Below are positions 1-8,078 of a stretch of DNA of 36,296 bases, piece by piece. A program made the translations under genes and the position numbers. The stretch is from Pelomonas sp036404855 (GTDB taxonomy: Bacteria; Pseudomonadota; Gammaproteobacteria; Burkholderiales; Burkholderiaceae_C): positions 1-36,296 of the forward strand of contig NZ_DASWYS010000167.1 of assembly GCF_036404855.1 (NCBI RefSeq), given 5' to 3'. Each line of letters starts with the position of its first letter. Position 1 is the stretch's first letter. A model generated the notes under the pieces. It was not told where the DNA came from. It did not search any database and worked only from the letters and a program-made list of their open reading frames with translations.

Positions 1-1
1 C

Positions 2-31
2 CTGCGGTCGGAGACCGTGATGAACGCCTAG
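2..31 (+). CDS. possible 3' end of an upstream gene (partial)
   Basis: Frame 2 is open from the left edge and stops at TAG 29-31, reading LRSETVMNA. This could be the C-terminus of a gene running into the window from the left, which would fit the operon continuing upstream. Nine residues identify nothing. Frame 1 is also open, to TGA 112-114, so the assignment is weak. Confidence 0.25.
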   Translation: MRSETVMNA

Positions 32-115
32 TTTCGGGGGGTAATGGGCCAGGGGCCGGTGATAGCATCCCGGCTCCTTTGACGACCGAGAAAGAGCGTT
101 TCAGCGCGCGGTGAC

Positions 116-1234
116 ATGACGCCACGGAGGATTCGTGTGTTGCATCTGCTGCGCGCGCTGGGCATCGGCGGTGCTGAGCGACGGGTCCTGCGGCTGGGCT
201 CCGGTCTGGATCCCGAGCACTATGAGGTTCATGCGCTGAGCTTCTATCCGGTAGAGGGTCAGGCCTTGCCTTGGCCGGAGGATCGCCATCGCTACTTCCC
301 GGTGCAGCCGGGTTTCCAGTGGCGCCGATTGCGAGAGTTGGCCGCTTACATCCGAGAGCAGCGCTTCGATGTGGTGCACAGCCACAACTGGGCCACGATG
401 TTCTACGGTGTGCTCGCCGGTCGCTTGGGTGGTGCGCCCGTGGTGTTGCATGGCGAGCATGGCCGAAACGACATCGACCGTGAAGGCATCAGCTGGAAGC
501 GTGACCTGCTTGCCGCGGGGCTGGCACGGCTCGCGACCCGGGTCGTCGCGGTCAACGAATCGATCGCCGCCGACATCGGCCAGCGCTGGCGGCTTGGCGG
601 CGACCATATCGTCTGTCTGCCCAACGGCGTCGACCTGAGTCGCTTCGGGCCGCCCACCGTGGCCCGCGAACCCGACGCGGAGTTCGTCGTCGGCACCGTC
701 GCCCGCTTCGACGGCATCAAGAACCTGCCCTGCCTGCTGCGCGCTTTCGAGCGCCTGCATTCGGTCGAGCCAGGGTTGAAGAAGCGCCTGGTGCTGGTGG
801 GCCATGGTCCGCTGTGGGATGAGATCCGCCGCCAGGCCGAGAGCGGCCCGGCTGCCGCCTGCGTGCAGTTCGTCGGCGAGACCGACCGCCCGCAGGATTG
901 GTACCGCCGCTTCGACGTGTTCGCCAACACCTCGTTCTCCGAAGGCATGAGCAACTCCATCCTCGAGGCCATGGCCTGCGGCGTGCCTGTCGTGGCCTCG
1001 GACATCGACGGAAACCGGTGCTGGCTGCATGAAGGGCGCAACGCACTGTTCTTCCGCAGCGACGATGACCAGGGGCTGGCGGAGCATCTGCGGCGGCTCG
1101 CGCTGGACAGAGAGCTGGCAGGGCGCATCGGACGCGAGAATGCCGAGCGCGTGCGCGCCGAGTACGACAACCGCAGCTTTCTGGAGCGCTACGGCGCGCT
1201 CTATCAACGCCTCCTCTCCGCCGCCGGGCGCTGA
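116..1234 (+). CDS. GT4-family glycosyltransferase
   Basis: A 372-residue GT-B fold retaining glycosyltransferase that should transfer a nucleotide-activated sugar to a growing lipid-linked glycan at the inner face of the membrane. The N-terminal half carries the Rossmann-like start VLHLLRALGIGGAERR and the acceptor-side stretch VVHSHNW. The C-terminal half has the donor-binding E-x7-E motif (E276, E284) in SEGMSNSILEAMACG, typical of GT4. Length is normal for the family. It resembles the sugar transferases described as PEP-CTERM/exosortase system-associated, which suits the neighbourhood, but the sugar cannot be read from the sequence. ATG 116 follows a GGTGA about 2 bases upstream. The next glycosyltransferase starts 3 bases after the stop, so the two are probably co-transcribed. 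Confidence 0.9.
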   Translation: MTPRRIRVLHLLRALGIGGAERRVLRLGSGLDPEHYEVHALSFYPVEGQALPWPEDRHRYFPVQPGFQWRRLRELAAYIREQRFDVVHSHNWATMFYGVLAGRLGGAPVVLHGEHGRNDIDREGISWKRDLLAAGLARLATRVVAVNESIAADIGQRWRLGGDHIVCLPNGVDLSRFGPPTVAREPDAEFVVGTVARFDGIKNLPCLLRAFERLHSVEPGLKKRLVLVGHGPLWDEIRRQAESGPAAACVQFVGETDRPQDWYRRFDVFANTSFSEGMSNSILEAMACGVPVVASDIDGNRCWLHEGRNALFFRSDDDQGLAEHLRRLALDRELAGRIGRENAERVRAEYDNRSFLERYGALYQRLLSAAGR

Positions 1235-1237
1235 CCG

Positions 1238-2506
1238 ATGCCGCCAACAAAAGTCCTGTTCCTCAGTCTCTGGTATCCGAACGCGGAGAACCCTGTCTCC
1301 GGCACGTTCGTATTCGAGCAGGCTGAGGCGTTGCGCGCGCTTGGTGTCGAAGTGCGCGTGATGCAGCCTTTGCCCAAGACTCCGTTCCCGATCCGGTACC
1401 TGAAGCCTTCGTACCGCGCGCTGGCCGCGGTCCCCGAGGAGGATGTGCACGCCGGGCACCCGGTCTATCACCCGCGTTACCTAACCCTGCCCGCCCACAA
1501 GCTGTTCGAGCATGTCGGCGACTGGATGTTCCGGGCGATCCGCGCGAGGCTGCTGGCGTTGCGGCGGGAGTGGCGCTTCGATGTCATCCATGCGCATGCG
1601 ACCTACCCCTGCGGCCACGCGGCCAACCGTTGCCGCGATGAGTTGTTTCCCGACGTCAAGGTGGTGCACACGATCCACCGCACCTGCATCATCGACGCGC
1701 CGCGCTACAACCAGGCCTGCTTCGAGCGTGTGCGCGCCAGCCTCGACGGCGCTGACTTCAACATCTTCGTCAGCAGCGAAGGCCATGGCCTGGGGCTCGA
1801 GTACACCCAGGGGCGGATCGCCGAGCGCAGCCGCTACATCAGCAATGGCGTCAACCCGGCGCGGTTCACGCTGAAGCCCGAGGACCTCGGGCGGGTCGCA
1901 GCACTCAAGCAACGCCACCCGGACACCTGGAACCTGGTCTTCGTCGCCTACCTGAAGGAGGTCAAAGGCGTGAAGGAGCTGCTGGAGGCCGTGCGCAACC
2001 TCGTCCGCCAGGGCCGCAAGCAGCTGCGCCTGTTCCTTGTGGGTGACAACCAGCTCGGAAGCTACGTGGCCGACTACCTGGCCGAGCACCGGCTGCAGGA
2101 CCACGTGGTCCTGGTCGGCGCCGTGGCGCATGACCAAGTCAAGGTCTGGATGCGTTTTGCCGATGCATTCATTCTGCCCTCGCACTCGGAGGGCACGCCG
2201 ACGGTGCTGTTCGAGTCGCTGTTCGTCGGCGCGCCCAGCATCTTCACGCGCGTGGGCGGTGTGGGGGACGTGGTCAGCGACGGGGAGACCGCGCTCGTGA
2301 TCCCACCGCGTTCGGTGCCCGAGATCGAGCTGGCCATCAGCCGGCTGATGGACGACCCAGCGCTGTGCCGCCGGCTCTCTGAGGCTGGCCACGCGCTGAT
2401 CCGTGACCGCTTCACCTGGGCGCTCAACGCCGAGGCCGTCGCTGCTCTGTACCGAGAGCAACTGGCCAACGGCGAAACCCGCAGCCAAGAGACGGAAGCC
2501 GCATGA
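1238..2506 (+). CDS. GT4-family glycosyltransferase
   Basis: A 422-residue GT-B glycosyltransferase. It opens with KVLFLSLWYPNAENPVSG, a typical GT4 N-terminus with the GTF glycine turn, followed by FDVIHAHATYPCG (acceptor domain) and a C-terminal nucleotide-sugar domain with SEGTPTVLFESL, in which E318 and E326 form the E-x7-E pair. FVAYLKEVKGVKELLEA is the usual start of the second Rossmann domain. The product would be a cytoplasmic, membrane-associated sugar transferase acting in sequence with its neighbours on an exopolysaccharide repeat unit. ATG 1238 lies 3 bases after the preceding stop, and its own stop overlaps the next start by 4 bases (ATGA), indicating translational coupling. Donor and linkage are unknown. 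Confidence 0.9.
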   Translation: MPPTKVLFLSLWYPNAENPVSGTFVFEQAEALRALGVEVRVMQPLPKTPFPIRYLKPSYRALAAVPEEDVHAGHPVYHPRYLTLPAHKLFEHVGDWMFRAIRARLLALRREWRFDVIHAHATYPCGHAANRCRDELFPDVKVVHTIHRTCIIDAPRYNQACFERVRASLDGADFNIFVSSEGHGLGLEYTQGRIAERSRYISNGVNPARFTLKPEDLGRVAALKQRHPDTWNLVFVAYLKEVKGVKELLEAVRNLVRQGRKQLRLFLVGDNQLGSYVADYLAEHRLQDHVVLVGAVAHDQVKVWMRFADAFILPSHSEGTPTVLFESLFVGAPSIFTRVGGVGDVVSDGETALVIPPRSVPEIELAISRLMDDPALCRRLSEAGHALIRDRFTWALNAEAVAALYREQLANGETRSQETEAA

Positions 2507-3759
2507 TGCGCGTGTTGATGATCGCCTATCACTTCCCGCCGTTGGCCGGCAGCAGCGGGATCCAGCGCACGCTGCGCTTTGTGCAGCAACTGCCCGAGTT
2601 CGGTTGGGAGACGGCGGTGTTGAGCACCCATCCGCGCGCCTACGAACGCACTAGCGATGACCTTCTGGCTGAGGTGCCCGACGGGACGCCCGTGCGGCGC
2701 GCCTTCGCGCTCGACACGGCCCGGCATCTGCAGCTGGGTGGCCGCTACCTCGGCTGGATGGCGCGCCCGGATCGCTGGATCAGTTGGAAGTTCGATGGCG
2801 TTCGTAAGGGCATGCAGCTGATCCGTGAGTTCAGGCCCGACGTGATCTGGTCCACGTATCCGATCGCAAGCGCCCATGTGATCGGCGCGGCGCTGCATCG
2901 CAAGACCGGCATCCCCTGGGTGGCCGATTTCCGGGATCCGATGGCGCACGACGGCTACCCGGCCGATCCACTCACCTGGAAATCCTTCCACGAGATCGAG
3001 CAAGCGGCGATGCGTCATGCGAGCCGCTGCGTGTTCACGACACCCGGCGCGGCCCGGATGTACCAGGAGCGCTACCCCGAGGCCGCCGGACGCATCGTTG
3101 TCCTGGAGAACGGCTACGACGAGGAGAGCTTCGCCAGCGTCAAGCCGACCGATGGCGCGGGACCGGGGGCGGCTCAGGGCCAGCCGCTGGTACTGCTGCA
3201 CAGCGGCATCGTCTACGCATCCGAGCGCGATCCCACCCAGTTCTTCACCGCCTTGGGCAACCTGCAGCGCAGCGGCCGCCTGACGCCGGCCGAGCTGCGG
3301 GTGCGCTTTCGTGCCGCGGTTCACGAGCAGTTGCTGCGCGACCTCGCGGCCAAGCATGGCGCCAGCGATTTCATCGAGATCAGTCCGGCCGTGCCCTACC
3401 GCGAGGCGCTCGCCGAGATGACGTCGGTCGACGCGCTGTTGGTCATGCAGGCCACGAATTGCAATGCGCAGATTCCGGCCAAGGTCTACGAATATCTGCG
3501 TGCCGGCCGCCCCATTCTTGGCCTGACAGACCCGATCGGCGATACGGCAGGCGTGCTGCGCGGTGCGGGGTTGCCGGACATCGTTTCCATCAACTCGGTG
3601 GAAGCGATCGAGGCGGCGCTACCCGGCCTGGTACGGCGTTGGCGAGCTGGTGAGGTGGTCCTGCCGCTGCCCGACGCGGTGCGAGCGGCCTCCCGCCGCG
3701 GCCGCTCCGAGGCCATGGCTGCATTGCTCGCGCAGGCCCGCGGCACGGGCGGAGGCTGA
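2503..3759 (+). CDS. glycosyltransferase, GT4-like
   Basis: A 418-residue protein with the GT-B layout: VLMIAYHFPPLAGSSGIQR at the N-terminus, FRDPM at residues 143-146 in the acceptor domain, a central ENGYDEESF, and a C-terminal block AKVYEYLRAGRPILGL starting near residue 326, matching the donor-site region of GT4-like enzymes annotated as glycosyl transferase family 1 or 4. The E-x7-E motif is less regular than in the two preceding genes, so this is a more divergent member. Two in-frame ATGs exist at 2503 and 2506; the first gives a 4-base overlap with the upstream stop. It is the third consecutive transferase, so the repeat unit probably has at least three or four sugars. Confidence 0.85.
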   Translation: MMRVLMIAYHFPPLAGSSGIQRTLRFVQQLPEFGWETAVLSTHPRAYERTSDDLLAEVPDGTPVRRAFALDTARHLQLGGRYLGWMARPDRWISWKFDGVRKGMQLIREFRPDVIWSTYPIASAHVIGAALHRKTGIPWVADFRDPMAHDGYPADPLTWKSFHEIEQAAMRHASRCVFTTPGAARMYQERYPEAAGRIVVLENGYDEESFASVKPTDGAGPGAAQGQPLVLLHSGIVYASERDPTQFFTALGNLQRSGRLTPAELRVRFRAAVHEQLLRDLAAKHGASDFIEISPAVPYREALAEMTSVDALLVMQATNCNAQIPAKVYEYLRAGRPILGLTDPIGDTAGVLRGAGLPDIVSINSVEAIEAALPGLVRRWRAGEVVLPLPDAVRAASRRGRSEAMAALLAQARGTGGG

Positions 3760-3760
3760 G

Positions 3761-4747
3761 ATGAACTTAAGGCTGGAAGGGGTGTTGGCCAAAGCCGCGC
3801 TGCTCTGGCTCCTCGCCTCCATCTGCCTGGCGCTGCAAAGCTGGGTGGGCGACGCCACCATCTACGGCAAAGCGAACGAATCGCAGCGCGCGATGCTGCA
3901 CCAGGCGATCCTGGACAACCATCCGCCGGGCGGCAAGGCCTGGGCGGAGTGGGGGGCGCTTTCTGTGCAGAAGCGCGTAGGCGTGGTCTATCTCGCCGAG
4001 GCCGTCCGCACGGCCACCGGCCTGCGAATTGGCGCCGTCTACAAGCTGATCGACACCGTCTTTCTCATGCTCTCGCTGGTGGCGCTGTTCGCCTATTTGC
4101 GGCGGTGGACTTCCAGCACGATGGCTTTGGTCGGTGTGCTGTACTTCAGCGCGCTCCTGCCGCTGACTTATTTCTTCCAGCTCTTCCATCCCTGGGACCG
4201 CCTCCAGCTGTTTCTTTGGATCGTGCTGCTGGGGCTGATCGCGGATCGCCGCTTCGGCCTGCTGGCGGTCGGGCTGGTGCTGAGCGTGATCGTCAAGTTC
4301 GACACGGTGCTGCTGCCGGCGCTCTATTTCGCGGCCCATCTCGAGCGGGAAGGGCGCGCGCGGCTGGTGGCCGAATCACTGGTCCTTGCGGCCCTGGTCG
4401 TGGGGACCAGCATGATGCTCGGCCAGCTGTTCGGCGACCCCGCCGAGGCCTCTCGCTTCGCGCTGTCCGGCGTCCTGGACCAGCTCGCCAGCAACTGGGC
4501 CAAGCTCAAGGCAATGACGCTGAGTTACCCGCCGCTGCTGGTTCACGCCTTGCCGCTGGGCCTGGCGTTGTTCGGCTGGCGCGGTCAACCCCGCTTCGTC
4601 GCGGTGTCGCTGCTGTTCGCGTTGGCGATGAGTCTCATCCACCTGCTGCTGACCAATTACGAGGAAGTGCGCGCCCATATGATGGTGCTGGTGCTCGCAT
4701 TGCCGGCCGCGCTCGTGACAGTCCAGCGGCTGCTGTCCCGGTCCTGA
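3761..4747 (+). CDS. polytopic membrane protein, possible glycan-modifying partner of GtrA/GT2
   Basis: A 328-residue integral membrane protein with about eight hydrophobic segments (for example residues 8-25, 95-115, 120-140, 155-195, 210-225, 260-325) and few conserved polar motifs that I recognise. I chose ATG 3761, directly after the upstream stop (TGA 3757-3759), because the open frame extending further upstream overlaps the previous gene in a different frame. It is followed 9 bases later by a GtrA protein and then by a GtrB/ArnC-like transferase. In classic Gtr systems a third, serotype-specific membrane transferase moves the flipped sugar onto the glycan; position and topology make this protein a candidate for that role. 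This is inference from context, not from a recognised domain. Confidence 0.75.
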   Translation: MNLRLEGVLAKAALLWLLASICLALQSWVGDATIYGKANESQRAMLHQAILDNHPPGGKAWAEWGALSVQKRVGVVYLAEAVRTATGLRIGAVYKLIDTVFLMLSLVALFAYLRRWTSSTMALVGVLYFSALLPLTYFFQLFHPWDRLQLFLWIVLLGLIADRRFGLLAVGLVLSVIVKFDTVLLPALYFAAHLEREGRARLVAESLVLAALVVGTSMMLGQLFGDPAEASRFALSGVLDQLASNWAKLKAMTLSYPPLLVHALPLGLALFGWRGQPRFVAVSLLFALAMSLIHLLLTNYEEVRAHMMVLVLALPAALVTVQRLLSRS

Positions 4748-4756
4748 GGAGTTGAC

Positions 4757-5167
4757 GTGTCCCAGTCCCAGTCGGCCACCCTGGTCAAGTTCATCATCGT
4801 CGGGCTGACGAATACGGGCGTCACGCTGTCGGTCATCTTCGCGACCAAGTATTTTTGGGGGCTGGCCGACGCGCCGGCCAACGCGCTGGGCTATGTGCTG
4901 GGGCTGATCAATGGCTACAACCTCAACCGCCGCTGGACCTTCCGTCACACGGGTTCGGTGGTGCGCTCGCTACCGGCCTTCCTGCTGATCCAGGGCGTTG
5001 CCTACGTGGTCAACTTGGCCTGCGTGTTGGGACTCATCGCGTTGGGGGTCAATGACTACGGTGCCCATGTGCTGGGCATGGTGCCATATGCCATCATTTC
5101 CTACCTGGGGTCTCGCCACGTCGCCTTCTCGGCGAAGACTGCTGCGGAACGGCCCGGCGCCCGATAG
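4757..5167 (+). CDS. GtrA family membrane protein
   Basis: A 136-residue protein with four hydrophobic segments and the GtrA-type pattern LVKFIIVGLTNTGVTL at the N-terminus, YVLGLINGYNLNRRWTF in the middle and ISYLGSRHVAF near the end; the NxxRxWTF and C-terminal RxxxF patterns are typical. GtrA proteins are thought to flip polyprenyl-phosphate-linked monosaccharides across the inner membrane. The start is GTG 4757, supported by a good Shine-Dalgarno TGAGGAG at 4745-4751 about 5 bases upstream; no suitable ATG exists. It lies directly before an ArnC/GtrB-like GT2 gene, the usual partner that makes the lipid-linked sugar. Confidence 0.88.
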   Translation: MSQSQSATLVKFIIVGLTNTGVTLSVIFATKYFWGLADAPANALGYVLGLINGYNLNRRWTFRHTGSVVRSLPAFLLIQGVAYVVNLACVLGLIALGVNDYGAHVLGMVPYAIISYLGSRHVAFSAKTAAERPGAR

Positions 5168-5190
5168 AAACACCAGACTGCCCAAACCCC

Positions 5191-6177
5191 ATGCCATCCG
5201 CGGAACCTACCTTGCATCGAATCTCCCTCGTTGTCCCCGTCTACCGGGGGGAAAGCACGCTCGAGACTCTGGTGAACGAGATCCTTCCGCTAACGCAGGA
5301 GACCCACACTCCGGGTGGGCATCGTTTCATCGTCAACGAATTGCTGCTGGTGCATGACTGCGGCCCTGATCGTTCCGATCTGGTGATCGAGCGCCTGGCG
5401 GCCGAGCATCCGTTTGTGCGGCCCGTCTGGCTGTCGCGCAACTATGGTCAGCATGCGGCGACGCTGGCCGGCATGGCCAGCGCCACCGGCGAATGGGTAG
5501 TCACGCTGGACGAGGACGGGCAGCAGGACCCGCTTGACATCGGGCGGATGCTGGACACCGCGCTGGCCGGCGCCTTCCAGCTCGTCTACTGCCAGCCCAC
5601 CAACCCGCCGCCGCATGGCTGGCTGCGTAACGCGGCCAGCCGTACTGCCAAGGCGATCACCGGCAAGGTGCTGGGCAACCGTGCCATCGGCCGCTTCAAC
5701 AGCTTTCGGATGGTCGACGGCGAGATCGCGCGTACGCTGGCGGCCTACTGCGGCAACGGCGTCTATCTTGACGTGGGCCTGTTTTGGATCACGGGACGCA
5801 TCGGCCATTGCCCCTTGGCGCTGCGCGAGGAGATGGACCGCCCCTCGGGGTATACGTACTGGAAGCTGCTTGGGCATTTCTGGAACCTCATCTTCACCAC
5901 CGGCACGCGGCCGCTGCGGCTGATCACGCTGATGGGCTTCAGTTCCGTCGCCTTCGCCATGCTGATCGCCCTTTACGCGCTGTACCTCAAGCTGATGGGC
6001 AATGTGCCCGTCCAGGGCTGGACCTCGCTGCTGATCGTGGTGGCCTTCTTTTCGGGGTGCATCCTCACCGCGCTGGGCGTGATCGCCGAGTACATGGCCG
6101 TCACCATGGGCATCGTGATGGGCAAGCCGCTGTACGTGGTCGCCACCAAGCCGACGCGCGCGGCGCCACCGGGATGA
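5191..6177 (+). CDS. GT2 polyprenyl-phosphate glycosyltransferase (ArnC/GtrB-like)
   Basis: A 328-residue GT-A glycosyltransferase with two C-terminal transmembrane helices. It starts with ISLVVPVYRGESTLE, has the metal/nucleotide motif DEDGQQDP at residues 107-114 in place of the dolichol-phosphate mannose synthase DADLQDPP, and continues with the family C-terminal pattern of a basic GYTYWKLLGHFWN segment followed by hydrophobic helices (about residues 245-275 and 280-310). These enzymes transfer a sugar from a nucleotide donor to undecaprenyl phosphate. With GtrA just upstream it probably supplies a flipped monosaccharide for modification of the polymer outside the cell. Its stop overlaps the next start by 4 bases (ATGA). 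Confidence 0.9.
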   Translation: MPSAEPTLHRISLVVPVYRGESTLETLVNEILPLTQETHTPGGHRFIVNELLLVHDCGPDRSDLVIERLAAEHPFVRPVWLSRNYGQHAATLAGMASATGEWVVTLDEDGQQDPLDIGRMLDTALAGAFQLVYCQPTNPPPHGWLRNAASRTAKAITGKVLGNRAIGRFNSFRMVDGEIARTLAAYCGNGVYLDVGLFWITGRIGHCPLALREEMDRPSGYTYWKLLGHFWNLIFTTGTRPLRLITLMGFSSVAFAMLIALYALYLKLMGNVPVQGWTSLLIVVAFFSGCILTALGVIAEYMAVTMGIVMGKPLYVVATKPTRAAPPG

Positions 6178-7118
6178 CACTCGACTGGGTGATCGGCGGC
6201 GGCGGACTGCTGGGTGCGGCCCTGGTCCGCAGCCTGCAGGCGCGGGGTGGCGCGCGCTTCCTTCCTGCCGACCGCTTCAGCTGGACCGAGCCGGAGCGCC
6301 TGGTCGGCCAGATTCGCGCCGCGGTTGCCGAGTTCGAACAGCAGGCAAGACACGCTGATGCCTGGAACATCTATTGGGCCGCCGGTGTGGGCGCAATGGG
6401 AAGCACCGCGGCCGAGCTGGCCAACGAGACGCTGGCCTGGGGTGAACTGCTGAATGCCGTCTCCGACAGCGGCCTGCCGAGCCTGCGGCCGGGGCATATC
6501 GGGCTTGCCAGCTCTGCGGGCGCCATCTACGCCGGACTGCGTGCCGACGTCATCGACGAGAACTGCGACATCGCCCCGACGACGCCCTATGCCGAGGCCA
6601 AGCTGGCGCAGGAGCGGCTGCTGGCCGACTTCTGCAGCCGCGGGCTGCCGGTGGCCGCGTTGACCGCCCGTATCTCCACGCTGTACGGCACCGGGCAGGC
6701 TCGCGGCAAGCGCCAGGGACTGATCTCGCACATGGCGCGCAGCATCGTGCGCAATCGGCCCATCCAAATCTTCGTGCCCTTCGACACGGTGCGCGACTAC
6801 ATCACTGCTGAAGACGCGGCCGAGCTGATCATCGACTCGCTGAGGACCTTGCCGCCTGGCGTCGGCCGCATGCGCATCGTCGCCGCCGAGCGGCCGACTT
6901 CCATTGCAGAGATCGTGGCCACCTTCCGCCGCGTGGCACGACGTCCCGTCCTGATTGCGACCAGTGCCAGCCAGCTCAGCAGCCTTTACCTGAGACGGGT
7001 GCAGTTCCGCTCGATCTGGGAAACAGCACGGCCCGCCTCGTCAACGAGCCTGGCCGTGGGGGTGGCCCAGGTGCTGGCGGCCGAGCGGCTGGCCCATGCG
7101 GGCGGGTTGCAGCGCTGA
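6174..7118 (+). CDS. NAD-dependent epimerase/dehydratase (extended SDR)
   Basis: A 314-residue extended short-chain dehydrogenase. The nucleotide-binding turn is WVIGGGGLLGAAL near the start, the catalytic serine region is LASSAGAIYAG and the Tyr-Lys pair lies in PYAEAKLAQE (YxxxK). Later motifs ARISTLYGTGQ and TVRDYITAEDAAE match the sugar-nucleotide-binding part of this family. It probably epimerises, reduces or dehydrates a nucleotide sugar, or the lipid-linked sugar made by the GT2 enzyme with which it overlaps by 4 bases. Substrate cannot be assigned. I start it at ATG 6174; a longer upstream open frame is only read-through of a shadow frame inside the GT2 gene. Confidence 0.87.
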   Translation: MTLDWVIGGGGLLGAALVRSLQARGGARFLPADRFSWTEPERLVGQIRAAVAEFEQQARHADAWNIYWAAGVGAMGSTAAELANETLAWGELLNAVSDSGLPSLRPGHIGLASSAGAIYAGLRADVIDENCDIAPTTPYAEAKLAQERLLADFCSRGLPVAALTARISTLYGTGQARGKRQGLISHMARSIVRNRPIQIFVPFDTVRDYITAEDAAELIIDSLRTLPPGVGRMRIVAAERPTSIAEIVATFRRVARRPVLIATSASQLSSLYLRRVQFRSIWETARPASSTSLAVGVAQVLAAERLAHAGGLQR

Positions 7119-7229
7119 GGCTGCGCGATAGCGATTTATCCCCCGCAGATGAGTAGTCTTGCGGTGAAAACGACCGTGCCCGTCCTGGTGCCGCTACGGA
7201 GGTGCCAGGGCTGTCGTTACAGTGTCCGG

Positions 7230-8078
7230 ATGTCCAGAATGAAGAGTCTGAAGAGTGCCGTCAAGACCCGTATCCGGTCTTTGCGGCGCGCCATTTTTGG
7301 CAGGTTTTTCTCCTTTGACGTGCCCGCGTTGCAGGCGCGTCTCGCTCAGCTGGGGCTGTCAAGGGGTGACGCCGTGCTGGTGCACAGCTCATTTGACGCC
7401 TTCGAGGGCTTCCAGGGCAAGCCCAACGATGTGATTCAGGCGCTGCAGGCCGTCGTCGGCCCCGAGGGCCTGCTGATGATGCCGACCATGGGCTTCAACG
7501 GTTCGGCGATCGACTTCGCGCGCAGCGGCCAGGTGTTCGACGTGCGCCGCTCGCCGTCTCGCATGGGCATGATCAGCGAACTGTTCCGTCGCACGTCCGG
7601 TGTCGTGCGAAGCGTCCACCCGACCCACCCGGTGGCCTGCTGGGGGAAGGACGCGGCGGAGATCGCGCAGGGGCATCACCAATGCGTCACGCCTTGTGGC
7701 CGCGGGAGCCCATTTGAGGCGCTGCGCCGGCGCGAAGGCAAGATCCTGCTGCTTGGCACCGACATCTCGGTACTGACCTTCTACCACTACCTCGAGGAAG
7801 TCTTCGAGCCCCGGCTGCCGGCGAGCCCGTTCACGGAGGAAGTGTTCACCCTCGGGTCCAAGACGGCCCAGGGCGAGCTGCTGGAGACGCGCACGCGGCT
7901 CTACGCGCCGGCATTGTCGAAGCGCCGCAACCTGCACAAGCTGATTCCTTACCTGAAGCGCCTCGGTGCGTGGCGCGAAGGTCGCATTGGTCGGCTTCGC
8001 ATCGCCGTGCTTCAAGCTGCAGGCGTCGAGAAGGCCGTCAGCGACATGATCCAAGAAGGTGTTTACTGCTATGACTGA
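7230..8078 (+). CDS. AAC(3)-family acyltransferase
   Basis: A 282-residue protein of the aminoglycoside 3-N-acetyltransferase fold: LVHSSFDAFEGF, MMPTMGFNGS, a TPS-like block SPSRMGMISELFRR, the conserved RSVHPTHPVACWG with the family histidine, and LLLGTDISVLTFYHYLEE. In polysaccharide loci such proteins are usually acyltransferases acting on amino sugars rather than resistance enzymes. I prefer ATG 7230, which begins a basic leader MSRMKSLKS followed by the AAC(3) core; an in-frame start at 7149 would add 27 unconserved residues. No start has a strong ribosome site. It overlaps the FkbH-like gene, which starts inside its last codons, suggesting that acyl donor formation and transfer are coupled. 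Confidence 0.85.
   Translation: MSRMKSLKSAVKTRIRSLRRAIFGRFFSFDVPALQARLAQLGLSRGDAVLVHSSFDAFEGFQGKPNDVIQALQAVVGPEGLLMMPTMGFNGSAIDFARSGQVFDVRRSPSRMGMISELFRRTSGVVRSVHPTHPVACWGKDAAEIAQGHHQCVTPCGRGSPFEALRRREGKILLLGTDISVLTFYHYLEEVFEPRLPASPFTEEVFTLGSKTAQGELLETRTRLYAPALSKRRNLHKLIPYLKRLGAWREGRIGRLRIAVLQAAGVEKAVSDMIQEGVYCYD

Noticed and set aside
101..1471. 456-residue open frame on the - strand
   Set aside because: Antisense to the first glycosyltransferase and the start of the second; no family motif.
7230..8078. AAC(3) homologue as an aminoglycoside resistance gene
   Set aside because: It sits inside a polysaccharide operon and overlaps an FkbH-like gene, with no mobile element; a glycan acyltransferase is more likely.
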